A stretch of DNA of 64,000 bases from Arthrobacter woluwensis (GTDB lineage Bacteria; Actinomycetota; Actinomycetes; Actinomycetales; Micrococcaceae), in the NCBI RefSeq assembly GCF_030816155.1, contig NZ_JAUSXR010000001.1:1860001-1924000 (forward strand), written 5' to 3'. Numbering within the stretch: the first letter of the stretch is position 1; every line of letters begins with the position of its first letter. Positions 27,459 to 35,385 of this stretch are shown here, piece after piece. Both the position numbers and the translations under genes were made by a program. Below the pieces are notes generated by a model. That model had not been told where the DNA came from. It searched no databases and saw nothing but the letters and a program-made list of their open reading frames with translations.

Positions 27459-28451
27459 TCACAGGCCATGACCGGAGACCTCCCGGTCCAGCTCCTCGCC
27501 CGCCGCGGCATTGACGGTATCCCGAGGTGCGTCCACTGGGGCGATCACGGAGTACACCGAAGAGTCGCCCTGGAGCGACTGGCTCACCGTGCCGTCCACG
27601 CCGACAGGGATGTCGCCGGCGATCGTGACGCGGTTGAGCCGGCGCGGCTGCGAATCGTAGTTGTCCGGCGCGTAGTGCTGGGTGATGCGGTTGTCGAAAA
27701 GAACCAGCTGATTGGGTTCCCAGTTCACGCGGACGACATTTTCCGGCCGGGTCACATACGCCTGGAGGAGGCGCAGGATGTCCCGGGACTCGGTGTTGGA
27801 CAGACCGACGATCCTGAGCCGCTGGGCGAAGCCGCCGATGAAGAGGCCGTGTTCTCCGGTCAGCGGATGGACGCGGACCACGGGATGCGCGGTCTCGAAG
27901 TGCACCCGGGTGAACTCCTTACGCCGTTCCTCCGCGGTCGCGTGCTCCAGGTTCTTCGGGACGGAGTAGTCATAGTCGTTCGTGTGGATGGCCCACAGGG
28001 TGTTCGCGAAGCGGCGCAGTTCCTCGGGCAGGTCCCGATAGGCGCCCTCGGTGGTCGCGATCAGGGTCTCTCCGCCGTAGGCCGGCACCTCGATGCTGCG
28101 GAGGGTGGAGGCCTGGGGCGGGTTCAGCACGAAGGTGACATCGGTGTGCCAGGTGTTCGCCGAGCCGTTCTCACTGTCCACGGGAAGGACGTTCTCCTCC
28201 CCTTCCACGGACGCGACCGTCGGGTGGGCCTTGGTCAGCGGGCCGAAGTGACTGGCGAATCGGACCTGATCCTCATCGCTGAGGATGTTCGCCTCGCGGA
28301 AGACCAGGGCCTTGTGCCGGTTGAGGGCCTCACGGATCTGGGTCACCGTGTCCGGGTCCAGGTCTCCACTGAGGTCCAGCCCTCGGATCTCGGCCCCGAT
28401 GCGGGCGCTGAGCGGCGTGAATTCAAGCTTGGTGGCGGCGATGGTGCTCAT
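27459..28451 (-). CDS. TauD/TfdA-family Fe(II)/2-oxoglutarate dioxygenase
   Basis: 330 residues. The family hydroxylates substrates such as taurine or alkyl sulfates, releasing sulfite, using iron and 2-oxoglutarate. The metal triad begins at His102-x-Asp104 in NTWHTDVTF, with the distal His in DNRITQHYAPDNY and the 2-oxoglutarate arginine in QPRRLNRVTIAGD. The N-terminus (FTPLSARIGAEIRGLDLSGD) is typical of sulfonate/sulfate dioxygenases. There is no transporter or sulfur gene beside it, so the substrate stays open. AAGGA lies 6-9 nt before the GTG-ATG pair at 28454/28451. Confidence 0.9.
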   Translation of the reverse strand: MSTIAATKLEFTPLSARIGAEIRGLDLSGDLDPDTVTQIREALNRHKALVFREANILSDEDQVRFASHFGPLTKAHPTVASVEGEENVLPVDSENGSANTWHTDVTFVLNPPQASTLRSIEVPAYGGETLIATTEGAYRDLPEELRRFANTLWAIHTNDYDYSVPKNLEHATAEERRKEFTRVHFETAHPVVRVHPLTGEHGLFIGGFAQRLRIVGLSNTESRDILRLLQAYVTRPENVVRVNWEPNQLVLFDNRITQHYAPDNYDSQPRRLNRVTIAGDIPVGVDGTVSQSLQGDSSVYSVIAPVDAPRDTVNAAAGEELDREVSGHGL

Positions 28452-28600
28452 CACGTGCCGTCCTTTCGGTCGTCTTTCTGGAAGGTCAGCGGACCCGCCG
28501 TGGGGCGGGCCGTACCCCGTGTCTACCGGGGTTTCCGGCCCGACGGAAGGCGCACCGACTTTCAGCTCAACCGTGCGACGTGGCGGTTAAACGGGCGACA

Positions 28601-29612
28601 TCAGAGGTCACTCCCGGCACGCTCGTGTGACTCGGTATGAGCCTCCGTGACGTCTGATTCCAGGCCCGGAATGAGCGTCAGTTTTCCGCCGGGATGGCCC
28701 GTGGACAGGAAGCGGTGAGCCTTCGGGGCCTCGGACAACGGGTAGCTGCGGCTCAACGGGACGCGCAGCAGACCCCGGCCTGCGAGCGTCACCAGGTCCT
28801 CGCGCGCCGCGTCCCGGAATGCCGCACTCTCGGGTTTGGTGCCGGCGAGCGCCTGGAACCCGTGTTCCTCGGCCTGGCGGGGAGCGGCGACGGTGACGAT
28901 GCGCTGCCGGTCGGAGACGAGGGACCACGACAGCTCCACGGCTTCGTCGGTTCCAGCGGCGTCCAGTGCGGCATCCACTCCGGTGCGTTTGAGAGAACGG
29001 ACCGCCTCCTCAACCCGCTCCTGCAACCCGGGCCCGTAGCGGACCGGAGTCCCGCCGAGTGCCCGGACGTCCTCCGCCCGGGCCTCACTCGCCGTGCCGA
29101 TCACGGTGATGCCTCGCAGCGCCGCGAGCTGAAGGACGATGGACCCGACCGCGCCGGACGCCCCATGCAGCAGAAGGGTCTCGCCGGCGGTCGCGCCGAC
29201 CGCGTGCAGCATCTCCGCCGCGGTGGTCCCCGCCAGCAGGAGATTCGCGGCTTCCTCGACATCAAGCGACGGCGGACGGTGCAGGACCTTCTCGGCCGGC
29301 ACCGTGAGTTCCGTGGCATAGCCGCCGCGGACCCGGAAGGCGAGCACCTCGTCGCCGACCGCGACGGGGCCTGTCACCGCCGTCGTGCCGGGACCCACCG
29401 CCACCACGGTGCCGGCGACCTCGTAGCCGATGGCGACCGGTAGCTGCTGACCCGCACGCGGCGCCGCGACGTGCTTGGCATCGGGCCGGGTTGACCCCGG
29501 CGGCCCGCACGGAGATCGTCACTTCTCCGGGCCCGGGCTTCGTGGGAGCGTATTCGACGAACTCCCATCCTTCGGGGCTTCCCCATTCCGACGCGATCCA
29601 GTGCCATGCCAT
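28601..29612 (-). CDS. MDR-family NADP-dependent oxidoreductase, frameshifted as sequenced
   Basis: The first frame starts MAWHWIASEWGSPEGW after AAGGAGAACTC and runs to VRAAGVNPA. After one extra C in a CCC run (29483-29485, about residue 42), the protein resumes as DAKHVAAPRAG and continues to the end. The combined length is 336 residues. The nucleotide-binding part has LLHGASGAVGSIVLQLAAL, VIGTASEARAEDVRALG and DAALDAAGTDEAV. There is no catalytic or structural zinc ligand set, so it belongs with the quinone-oxidoreductase side of the family. Substrate unknown. The break looks like the ileS, tig and nei breaks: one surplus base, collinear sequence on both sides. Confidence 0.85.
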
Positions 29613-29874
29613 GAGTTCTCCTTCTGTCGAATGCCTACCGGCTTTCAGATGACTGCCTGTCGAAGGCCGGCCGATTCCGGCCCTTCGCTCCTCCCGCGAC
29701 TGCTCTCCCCGCATCTTTCCGCGCCCCAATCGGTTGCGTGGCGGTGCCTGCCCGTTGCCCGCGCTGTCGTTCGACCGTACTCCCGTGTATCACTCCTGCG
29801 CCTCCGAGAGGACATCACACAAGACGAACACCGTCACCGGAGACAACTCTTCCCACCCCACGGAAACCCAGGAT

Positions 29875-29880
29875 TACAGT
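29875..29880 (+). promoter_or_regulatory. Leaderless promoter of the GNAT gene, -10 TACAGT
   Basis: It ends 6 nt before the ATG at 29887; no Shine-Dalgarno element lies between. The same hexamer at the same distance precedes gluQ. The 260 bp upstream, back to the oxidoreductase start, hold nothing recognisable. Confidence 0.55.
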
Positions 29881-29886
29881 GGATGG

Positions 29887-30420
29887 ATGCTGCCTTCCCC
29901 CACGTCACGCCTCCGTTTCCGGGACATGGCCCCGGCTGACCTGGACGCGATGGCCCGGCTTCTCGGTGATCCCACCGTGATGGAGTTCTACCCCCGCCCG
30001 AAGACCAGGCCCGAGGCGCTGGCGTGGATCGAATGGAACCAGCGCAACTACCGCGAGCTCGGTCACGGGCTCTGGATCGTGGAGGACCACGACGGCACCT
30101 TCGTCGGGGACTGCGGTCTCACGTGGCAGCGGGTCAATGGCCTGCCCCGCCTCGAAGTGGGCTACCACATCGTGCCGGAGTTCCAGGGCCGGGGTTTGGC
30201 CACGGAGGCTGCTCAAGCGTGCCGGGACTTCGCACGGGACGTGCTCGGTGCCCAAGAACTCGTCGCGATCATCCACCCGGAGAACCGGGCATCCCGGCGG
30301 GTGGCGGAGAAACTCGGCATGGCGCAGGGCCCGGATGATCACGGGGATTCTGGAGCTCTCGAGGGCATCGGACCGGCCCGGACCGTCATGGCCCTGGAGT
30401 TTCCTCGGCCTCGTCCGTGA
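29887..30420 (+). CDS. GNAT-family N-acetyltransferase (RimJ/RimL-like)
   Basis: 177 residues. The N-terminal strand is RLRFRDMAPADLDAMARLLG, then VMEFYPRPKTRPEALAWI. The acetyl-CoA site is VGYHIVPEFQGRGLATEAAQACRDFA with the Q-x-x-G-x-G/A motif (QGRGLA), followed by VAIIHPENRASRRVAEKLGM. This pattern matches the subgroup that acetylates protein N-termini or small amines; the acceptor is unknown. The ATG was chosen by the leaderless promoter 6 nt upstream. A nearby ATG at 29883 is out of frame. Confidence 0.85.
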   Translation: MLPSPTSRLRFRDMAPADLDAMARLLGDPTVMEFYPRPKTRPEALAWIEWNQRNYRELGHGLWIVEDHDGTFVGDCGLTWQRVNGLPRLEVGYHIVPEFQGRGLATEAAQACRDFARDVLGAQELVAIIHPENRASRRVAEKLGMAQGPDDHGDSGALEGIGPARTVMALEFPRPRP

Positions 30421-30519
30421 GCTCCCTTGAATCCGTGAGGCGCAGTGGCCGCTTGAGGTGCGCGGGCGAGTTCCGTCCGCCTCTGGCCTTCCCGCCCGGA
30501 CCGTGGCACCGGACGGATG

Positions 30520-30891
30520 TCACTCCAGCTGTTCCAACAGATAGGCGCGCAGCACCTGGGCGTGATTGATCTCGCGATCTTTCGCCGCGTAGAGCAACTC
30601 GACGTCCCGGCCCTCCCTCACGAGTCCGATCACGTGGTCCACCGGTACCGGGTGCTCATCGAGCTCCCCCCGGTACAGCGTGGTGAACTCCTCGAAGCGG
30701 GATGCCATGTGGGCGAACTCCGTCCGGAGTGGGCCGGACGGGGCGATGTCCTTGAGCCACTCGTCCAGCGCGGCCTTCTCCTTGCTTACCCCGCGCGGCC
30801 AGAGCCGGTCCACGAGTATGCGGTACCGGCCTTCGACGGGCTCGTCGTAGATCCGGGCGGTGGTCAATTGTCCAAGCTGCTGATTCGTCAT
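30520..30891 (-). CDS. DUF488 family protein
   Basis: 123 residues with the family hallmarks RILVDRLWPRGVSKEKAALDEWLKDIAPS (in pieces), LRTEFAHMASRFEEFTTLY and VELLYAAKDREINHAQVLRAYL. The family is widespread and small; its biochemical role is not established. The gene is convergent with the GNAT gene and has a leaderless-type -10 (TAGCAT) 5 nt before its ATG. Confidence 0.85.
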   Translation of the reverse strand: MTNQQLGQLTTARIYDEPVEGRYRILVDRLWPRGVSKEKAALDEWLKDIAPSGPLRTEFAHMASRFEEFTTLYRGELDEHPVPVDHVIGLVREGRDVELLYAAKDREINHAQVLRAYLLEQLE

Positions 30892-30896
30892 GGTTC

Positions 30897-30902
30897 ATGC
30901 TA
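30897..30902 (-). promoter_or_regulatory. Leaderless-type -10 TAGCAT of the DUF488 gene
   Basis: It ends 5 nt before the ATG at 30891; no ribosome-binding site is visible. Confidence 0.45.
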
Positions 30903-31009
30903 GGCACCGCGGATCCATGGAGACCCAGGTGAAGGTCTTTATGTGGACAACCGGCCGGGCCACGCCCTGTGAGGTTCCGCTGACCGCCTGGGCAGCCCAG
31001 GCGCTCCGG

Positions 31010-31450
31010 TCAGGACGCCGTCACGGTGAACGTCATCCGCTGCCCGTTGAGTTCGTAGCGGTCGCTGAGTTCAGGCCGGACCTCGAACTCGTAGATGATG
31101 GTCGTCGTCCCCGTGGAGACCGCGGTGAAGGTCTCCACCTGTTCCGAAGGTCCCCCGATAGGCCGTCGCTCGGCGGGAGGCTCCTTCCTGACTTCGGCGA
31201 GATGAGATCCCGGGCCTTCGACGCGCACCCAGCGGTATCCGACGGAAGAATTGGTCATGCCGAGATCGATGATGACCCGGCCGCCCACGGGGACTGTCGC
31301 AGCGGTGTGGTCCTTGTCCAGACGGACCTCCGGCGCCGCACATGCGCTGGCGGCGAAGGCCAGCCAGACTGCCGGAACCGACACCAGCACCGCGCGCCGG
31401 CTCGTTGATGATCCTGACGCCATTCCCCTGTTCCCCCGATGACCGGCCAT
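31010..31450 (-). CDS. Putative secreted or lipid-anchored protein with chagasin-like domain
   Basis: 146 residues. A basic start (SRRAVLV) is followed by a hydrophobic stretch ending AFAASAC, a plausible though non-ideal lipobox. The mature part has GGRVIIDLGMTNSSVGYRWV, which resembles the first loop (N-P-T-T-G-Y-x-W) of chagasin-type (I42) cysteine protease inhibitors, then a beta-rich end (TTTIIYEFEVRPE). Assignment to that family is tentative because the second and third inhibitor loops are not obvious. The start at 31450 is supported by TACACT 6 nt upstream; the ATG at 31423 would also leave a signal peptide. Divergent from gluQ with 49 bp between starts. Confidence 0.6.
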   Translation of the reverse strand: MAGHRGNRGMASGSSTSRRAVLVSVPAVWLAFAASACAAPEVRLDKDHTAATVPVGGRVIIDLGMTNSSVGYRWVRVEGPGSHLAEVRKEPPAERRPIGGPSEQVETFTAVSTGTTTIIYEFEVRPELSDRYELNGQRMTFTVTAS

Positions 31451-31456
31451 GGTCGG

Positions 31457-31462
31457 AGTGTA
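31457..31462 (-). promoter_or_regulatory. Leaderless promoter of the chagasin-like gene, -10 TACACT
   Basis: It ends 6 nt before the ATG at 31450. It lies back to back with the gluQ promoter, 25 bp away. Confidence 0.55.
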
Positions 31463-31487
31463 CCCCCAAGGCGTGCGCCGGCCCGGT

Positions 31488-31493
31488 TACAGT
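31488..31493 (+). promoter_or_regulatory. Leaderless promoter of gluQ, -10 TACAGT
   Basis: It ends 6 nt before the GTG at 31500, which would be the first codon of the mRNA. Confidence 0.55.
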
Positions 31494-31499
31494 GGCACC

Positions 31500-32408
31500 G
31501 TGAACTCTTCCGGTGCCGGCCGCTACGCCCCGTCCCCCAGCGGTGACCTGCATCTGGGCAACCTCCGCACCGCCTTGCTGGCCTGGCTCTTCGCCCGCAG
31601 CACGAACCGCCGTTTCCTTCTGCGGGTGGAGGATCTGGACAGGGTCCGGGCCCGCGCCGAAGAGTCGCAGCTCCGAGACCTCGAGGCCGTGGGCGTGACC
31701 TGGGACGAACCCGCGGTCCGCCAGTCCGAACGCGGAGGGCTCCACGACGCCGCCCTCGAAACGCTGATCCGCGACGGGCGGACCTTCGAATGTTTCTGCA
31801 CCCGCCGCGACATCGCCGAGGCGACGTCCGCGGCGCACGGCGCGATTCCCCTCTACCCCGGGACCTGCCGGAACCTCAGCGATGCCGAACGCGAGGAACG
31901 GCGCCGTGAGCGCCCTGCCGCGCTGCGCTTCCGGTCCGGGGGCGGCACGGAACGCTTCACCGACGCCCTGGCGGGCGACTACGTGGGTCCCGTGGACGAC
32001 GTGGTCCTGCGCAGGAACGACGGAGCCGTCGCCTACAACCTGGCGGTCGTGGTCGACGACGCCGACCAGGGCGTGGACCAGGTGGTGCGCGGTGACGATC
32101 TCCTCGCCTCCACGCCCACCCAGATCCGGCTGGCGCGCACCCTGGGCCACGCGCCGCCGTCGTACGCCCACGTGCCGCTCGTCCTGGGGCCGGAAGGCAA
32201 GAGACTGGCCAAGCGCGACGGCGCGGTGACGCTCAGCGATCTGGCCGCGGCAGGCTGGGACGCGGCGGAGGTCCGCGACGCGCTGTTGCAATCGCTGGGT
32301 CTGCCCGGGGGCGGGCTGGAGAACGCCCTGGCGGCCTTCGACCCCGAACGGCTCCCCCGCGAACCCTGGGTGTTCCGCGGCACACTGGGCCGCGGAACAC
32401 CCGGCTGA
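31500..32408 (+). CDS. gluQ: Glutamyl-Q tRNA(Asp) synthetase (GluQRS)
   Basis: 302 residues, about the size of the catalytic half of GltX, lacking the anticodon-binding domain. The start is GRYAPSPSGDLHLGNLRTALL with the HIGH-type HLGN. Then come LLRVEDLDRVR, the ECFCTRRDIAEA and PGTCRNL cysteine region (possible zinc site), VDDADQGVDQVVRGDDLL, and the KMSKS equivalent KRLAKRDGA. GluQRS attaches glutamate to queuosine at position 34 of tRNA-Asp. The GTG start was chosen by its leaderless promoter. It is followed 38 bp later by valS on the same strand. Confidence 0.92.
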   Translation: MNSSGAGRYAPSPSGDLHLGNLRTALLAWLFARSTNRRFLLRVEDLDRVRARAEESQLRDLEAVGVTWDEPAVRQSERGGLHDAALETLIRDGRTFECFCTRRDIAEATSAAHGAIPLYPGTCRNLSDAEREERRRERPAALRFRSGGGTERFTDALAGDYVGPVDDVVLRRNDGAVAYNLAVVVDDADQGVDQVVRGDDLLASTPTQIRLARTLGHAPPSYAHVPLVLGPEGKRLAKRDGAVTLSDLAAAGWDAAEVRDALLQSLGLPGGGLENALAAFDPERLPREPWVFRGTLGRGTPG

Positions 32409-32446
32409 GGACCGCCGCGCGTACCAGGCATGAAAGAATTGCTCTC

Positions 32447-35062
32447 ATGACTGATGCGACGCAGGGTACAGACACGCCCGAGGCCACCACCGTTCCCGAC
32501 AAGCCGGCCCTCGAGGGCCTGGAAGCCAAGCTCACCGAGCGGTGGCTGGCCGACGGGACCTACAAGTTCCAGCAGGACACCACCCGGGGTGAGGTCTACT
32601 CGATCGACACTCCCCCTCCCACCGCTTCCGGCTCGCTGCACGTGGGCCACATGTTCTCCTTCACCCAGACCGACGTTCTCGCGCGCTACCAGCGCATGCA
32701 GGGCAAGAACGTGTTCTATCCGATGGGCTGGGACGACAACGGTCTGCCCACCGAGCGCCGCGTCCAGAACTACTACGGCGTCCGCTGCGATCCGGCCATC
32801 CCCTACCAGGAGGGCTACCAGCCCCCGGCCGAGCCGGCGAAGAACCAGCGTGACTGGGACGTCGTGTCCCGTCGCAACTTCATCGAGCTGTGCGAGCGCC
32901 TGGCCGTCGAGGATGAGAAGGTCTTCGAGCACCTGTTCAAGACCCTCGGACTCTCCGTGGACTGGGACATGACCTACCGCACCATCGATGACGCCTCCCG
33001 TGCGGTCTCCCAGCGCGCCTTCCTGGCGAACCACGCGGCCGGGGACGCCTACCTGGCCGAGGCCCCGACCCTCTGGGACGTGACCTTCCGGACCGCCGTG
33101 GCCCAGGCAGAGCTCGAGGACCGCGAAGTCGCCGGCGCGTACCACCGGTACCCGTTCTTCACCGAGGACGGCGAGAAGATCTTCATCGAGACCACGCGTC
33201 CCGAGCTGCTCGCCGCGTGCGCCGCGCTCGTGGCGAACCCGGACGACGAGCGCTACCAGCCGCTCTTCGGCAAGAAGGTCACGTCGCCGCTCTTCGGCGT
33301 CGAGGTCGAGGTCAAGGCCCACCCACTGGCCAAGGCCGACAAGGGCTCCGGCATCGCCATGGTCTGCACCTTCGGTGACCTGACCGACGTCACCTGGTGG
33401 CGCGAGCTGCAGCTGCCCACCCGCGCGATCATCGGCCGCGACGGCCGCATCCTCGCCGAGACCCCCGAGTGGATCACCACCGACGCCGGCCGTGAAGCCT
33501 ACGAGCGGATCGCCGGCAAGACCGCGTTCTCCGCCAAGGAGGCCGTGGTCGAGATGCTGCGCGAGCAGGACCTCCTGGACGGCGAGCCGAAGAAGATCAT
33601 GCACGCCGTGAACTTCTTCGAAAAGGGCGACAAGCCCCTCGAAGTGGTCACGAGCCGCCAGTGGTACATCCGCAACGGCGGCCGCGACGAGGACCGTCGC
33701 GAGCGCCTCATCGCGCGTGGCCGGGAGATCGACTTCCACCCGGCGTTCATGCGGTCCCGCTACGAGAACTGGATCGAAGGCCTCAACGGTGACTGGCTGG
33801 TCTCCCGCCAGCGCTTCTTCGGTGTGCCCGTGCCGGTCTGGTACGGCCTCGACGCCGAGGGCAACCCGGACTACGAGAACCCGATCGTCCCCGCCGACGA
33901 GATGCTTCCCGTGGACCCTGCCGCCGACGTGGCTCCCGGTTACACCGAGGACCAGCGCGGCGTGCCCGGCGGCTTCATCGGTGACGCCGACGTCCTGGAC
34001 ACCTGGGCCACCTCCGCGCTGACCCCGCAGATCGTGGGCGGCTGGAGCCGCGACGAGGACCTCTTCGCCAAGGTGTTCCCGTTCGACCTCCGCCCGCAGG
34101 GCCACGACATCATCCGCACCTGGCTCTTCTCCTCGGTGGTCCGCGCCGACGCCCTGCAGAACGTGGCGCCGTGGAAGCATGCCGCCATCTCCGGCTGGAT
34201 CCTGGACCCGGACCGCAAGAAGATGTCCAAGTCCAAGGGCAATGTGGTGGTCCCGACCGCCGTCCTCGAGGAGTTCGGTTCGGACGCCGTCCGCTACTGG
34301 GCCTCCTCCGCCAAGCTCGGCGCGGACACCGCGTACGAGATCGCCCAGATGAAGATCGGCCGCCGCCTGGCCATCAAGCTGCTCAACGCGTCCAAGTTCG
34401 TCCTGAACCTCGGCGCCACGGAGGCCTCCGTGCTGACGGCCGACAGCGCGGTGCTGACGAACGCCCTGGACCGCGGGCTGCTGACGCAGCTCGCCGAGGT
34501 CGTCCGTCAGGCCACGGACGCGTTTGAGAAGTACGACTACGCCCGCGCCCTGCAGGTGACCGAGTCCTTCTTCTGGCAGTTCACGGACGACTACGTCGAG
34601 CTCATCAAGGACCGTGCCTACGGCGCTCAGGGCGAGGAAGGACAGGCGTCCGTCCTGGCCGCCCTGGCGACCACGCTGGATGCGCTGCTGCGCCTCTTCG
34701 CGCCGTTCCTGCCGTTCGCGACCGAAGAGGTGTGGAGCTGGTGGCGCACCGGGTCCGTGCATCGAGCCGCGTGGCCGGCTCCGCTGGAGGACATCGACGG
34801 CGACGTCGCTCTGCTCGCCACGGTCGGTGAGGCCCTCTCCGGTCTCCGCAAGGCGAAGTCCGAGGCGAAGGTCAAGCAGCGCACCGAGGTCCTGCAGGCG
34901 ACGGTCTCCGGCCCCGCTGCGCGGATCGCTCAGCTCGAGGCCGGTCTCGCCGATCTGAAGGCAGCGGCGAACGCCCGCGAAGTCTCCCTGGTGGAGGCCG
35001 ACGGCGAGCTCACCGTCAGCGACGTCGAGCTGGCTCCGGCCGAGGCGCCGGCGCAGGCTTGA
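32447..35062 (+). CDS. valS: Valyl-tRNA synthetase ValS
   Basis: 871 residues. Class I synthetase that charges tRNA-Val and edits threonine. The HIGH-type motif is His65-VGH68 (SGSLHVGHMFSF). The active-site entry is FYPMGWDDNGLPTERRV, followed by the editing domain in the middle third, then DVLDTWATSALTPQI, and KMSKS at 592-596 (RKKMSKSKGNVVVPT). The length and the lack of a long C-terminal coiled coil match the shorter actinobacterial/archaeal-like form. The frame is intact. A perfect hairpin terminates it 38 bp after the stop codon. Confidence 0.96.
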   Translation: MTDATQGTDTPEATTVPDKPALEGLEAKLTERWLADGTYKFQQDTTRGEVYSIDTPPPTASGSLHVGHMFSFTQTDVLARYQRMQGKNVFYPMGWDDNGLPTERRVQNYYGVRCDPAIPYQEGYQPPAEPAKNQRDWDVVSRRNFIELCERLAVEDEKVFEHLFKTLGLSVDWDMTYRTIDDASRAVSQRAFLANHAAGDAYLAEAPTLWDVTFRTAVAQAELEDREVAGAYHRYPFFTEDGEKIFIETTRPELLAACAALVANPDDERYQPLFGKKVTSPLFGVEVEVKAHPLAKADKGSGIAMVCTFGDLTDVTWWRELQLPTRAIIGRDGRILAETPEWITTDAGREAYERIAGKTAFSAKEAVVEMLREQDLLDGEPKKIMHAVNFFEKGDKPLEVVTSRQWYIRNGGRDEDRRERLIARGREIDFHPAFMRSRYENWIEGLNGDWLVSRQRFFGVPVPVWYGLDAEGNPDYENPIVPADEMLPVDPAADVAPGYTEDQRGVPGGFIGDADVLDTWATSALTPQIVGGWSRDEDLFAKVFPFDLRPQGHDIIRTWLFSSVVRADALQNVAPWKHAAISGWILDPDRKKMSKSKGNVVVPTAVLEEFGSDAVRYWASSAKLGADTAYEIAQMKIGRRLAIKLLNASKFVLNLGATEASVLTADSAVLTNALDRGLLTQLAEVVRQATDAFEKYDYARALQVTESFFWQFTDDYVELIKDRAYGAQGEEGQASVLAALATTLDALLRLFAPFLPFATEEVWSWWRTGSVHRAAWPAPLEDIDGDVALLATVGEALSGLRKAKSEAKVKQRTEVLQATVSGPAARIAQLEAGLADLKAAANAREVSLVEADGELTVSDVELAPAEAPAQA

Positions 35063-35100
35063 GTCGAGCGCATGACTGAGTCGCGGCACAGGGTGCCGTG

Positions 35101-35147
35101 ACGCCGAAGGGGTGGTCCCGGAACTTCCGGGACCACCCCTTCGGCGT
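35101..35147 (+). terminator. Terminator after valS, 23-bp perfect palindrome
   Basis: 35101-35123 pairs without mismatch to 35125-35147. The practical loop is GGAACTTCC. TTATGCTAGG follows rather than a T tract. Confidence 0.85.
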
Positions 35148-35385
35148 TATGCTAGGGTTGCTTCACATTCAGGCGTTCCGACCGCCTGCCCGAGACGCAG
35201 AAGGAGGTGTGACCATGACTGTCACGTTCACTGTCGCCATGCCCGGCGACGCTTCGACACTCCACACCTCCCCCGTCTCCGCCTGAGCCGCATTCCTTCC
35301 CGCGCCGTCCGCACCCCGTCCCTCCGGGACGCACCGCACCGCGCCACAACCTGCGGCAGGAGACCTCCACGAAAGAGTCTCCACT
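35148..35385 (+). promoter_or_regulatory. rsgA leader region with pairing Shine-Dalgarno elements
   Basis: TATGCT (35148-35153), directly after the valS terminator, is a candidate -10. The leader then holds the 23-codon ORF. Its Shine-Dalgarno segment GGAGGTGTG (35203-35211) is exactly complementary to CACACCTCC (35263-35271) inside that ORF. Just before rsgA, GGAGAC (35359-35364) pairs with GTCTCC (35377-35382) around a loop containing ACGAAAGA, which includes the rsgA ribosome-binding site. These pairings would make rsgA or leader translation conditional; that they do so is inference. Confidence 0.5.
35215..35286 (+). CDS. 23-residue putative leader peptide upstream of rsgA
   Basis: The ORF begins MTVTFTVAMPGDAS and ends SPVSA. 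It is preceded by AGAAGGAGGTG, about the strongest Shine-Dalgarno element in the window, 4-5 nt from the ATG. The peptide is rich in Thr, Val, Ser and Ala, with no run of one amino acid that would suggest a classic attenuator. It ends 99 bp before the rsgA GTG. The strong initiation signal and the complementary segment inside the ORF are the reasons for listing it. Confidence 0.5.
   Translation: MTVTFTVAMPGDASTLHTSPVSA

Noticed and set aside
32033..35089. Open frame of about 1,000 codons antisense to valS and gluQ
   Set aside because: Shadow frame of G+C-rich genes; no family resemblance, and valS and gluQ are unambiguous on the plus strand.
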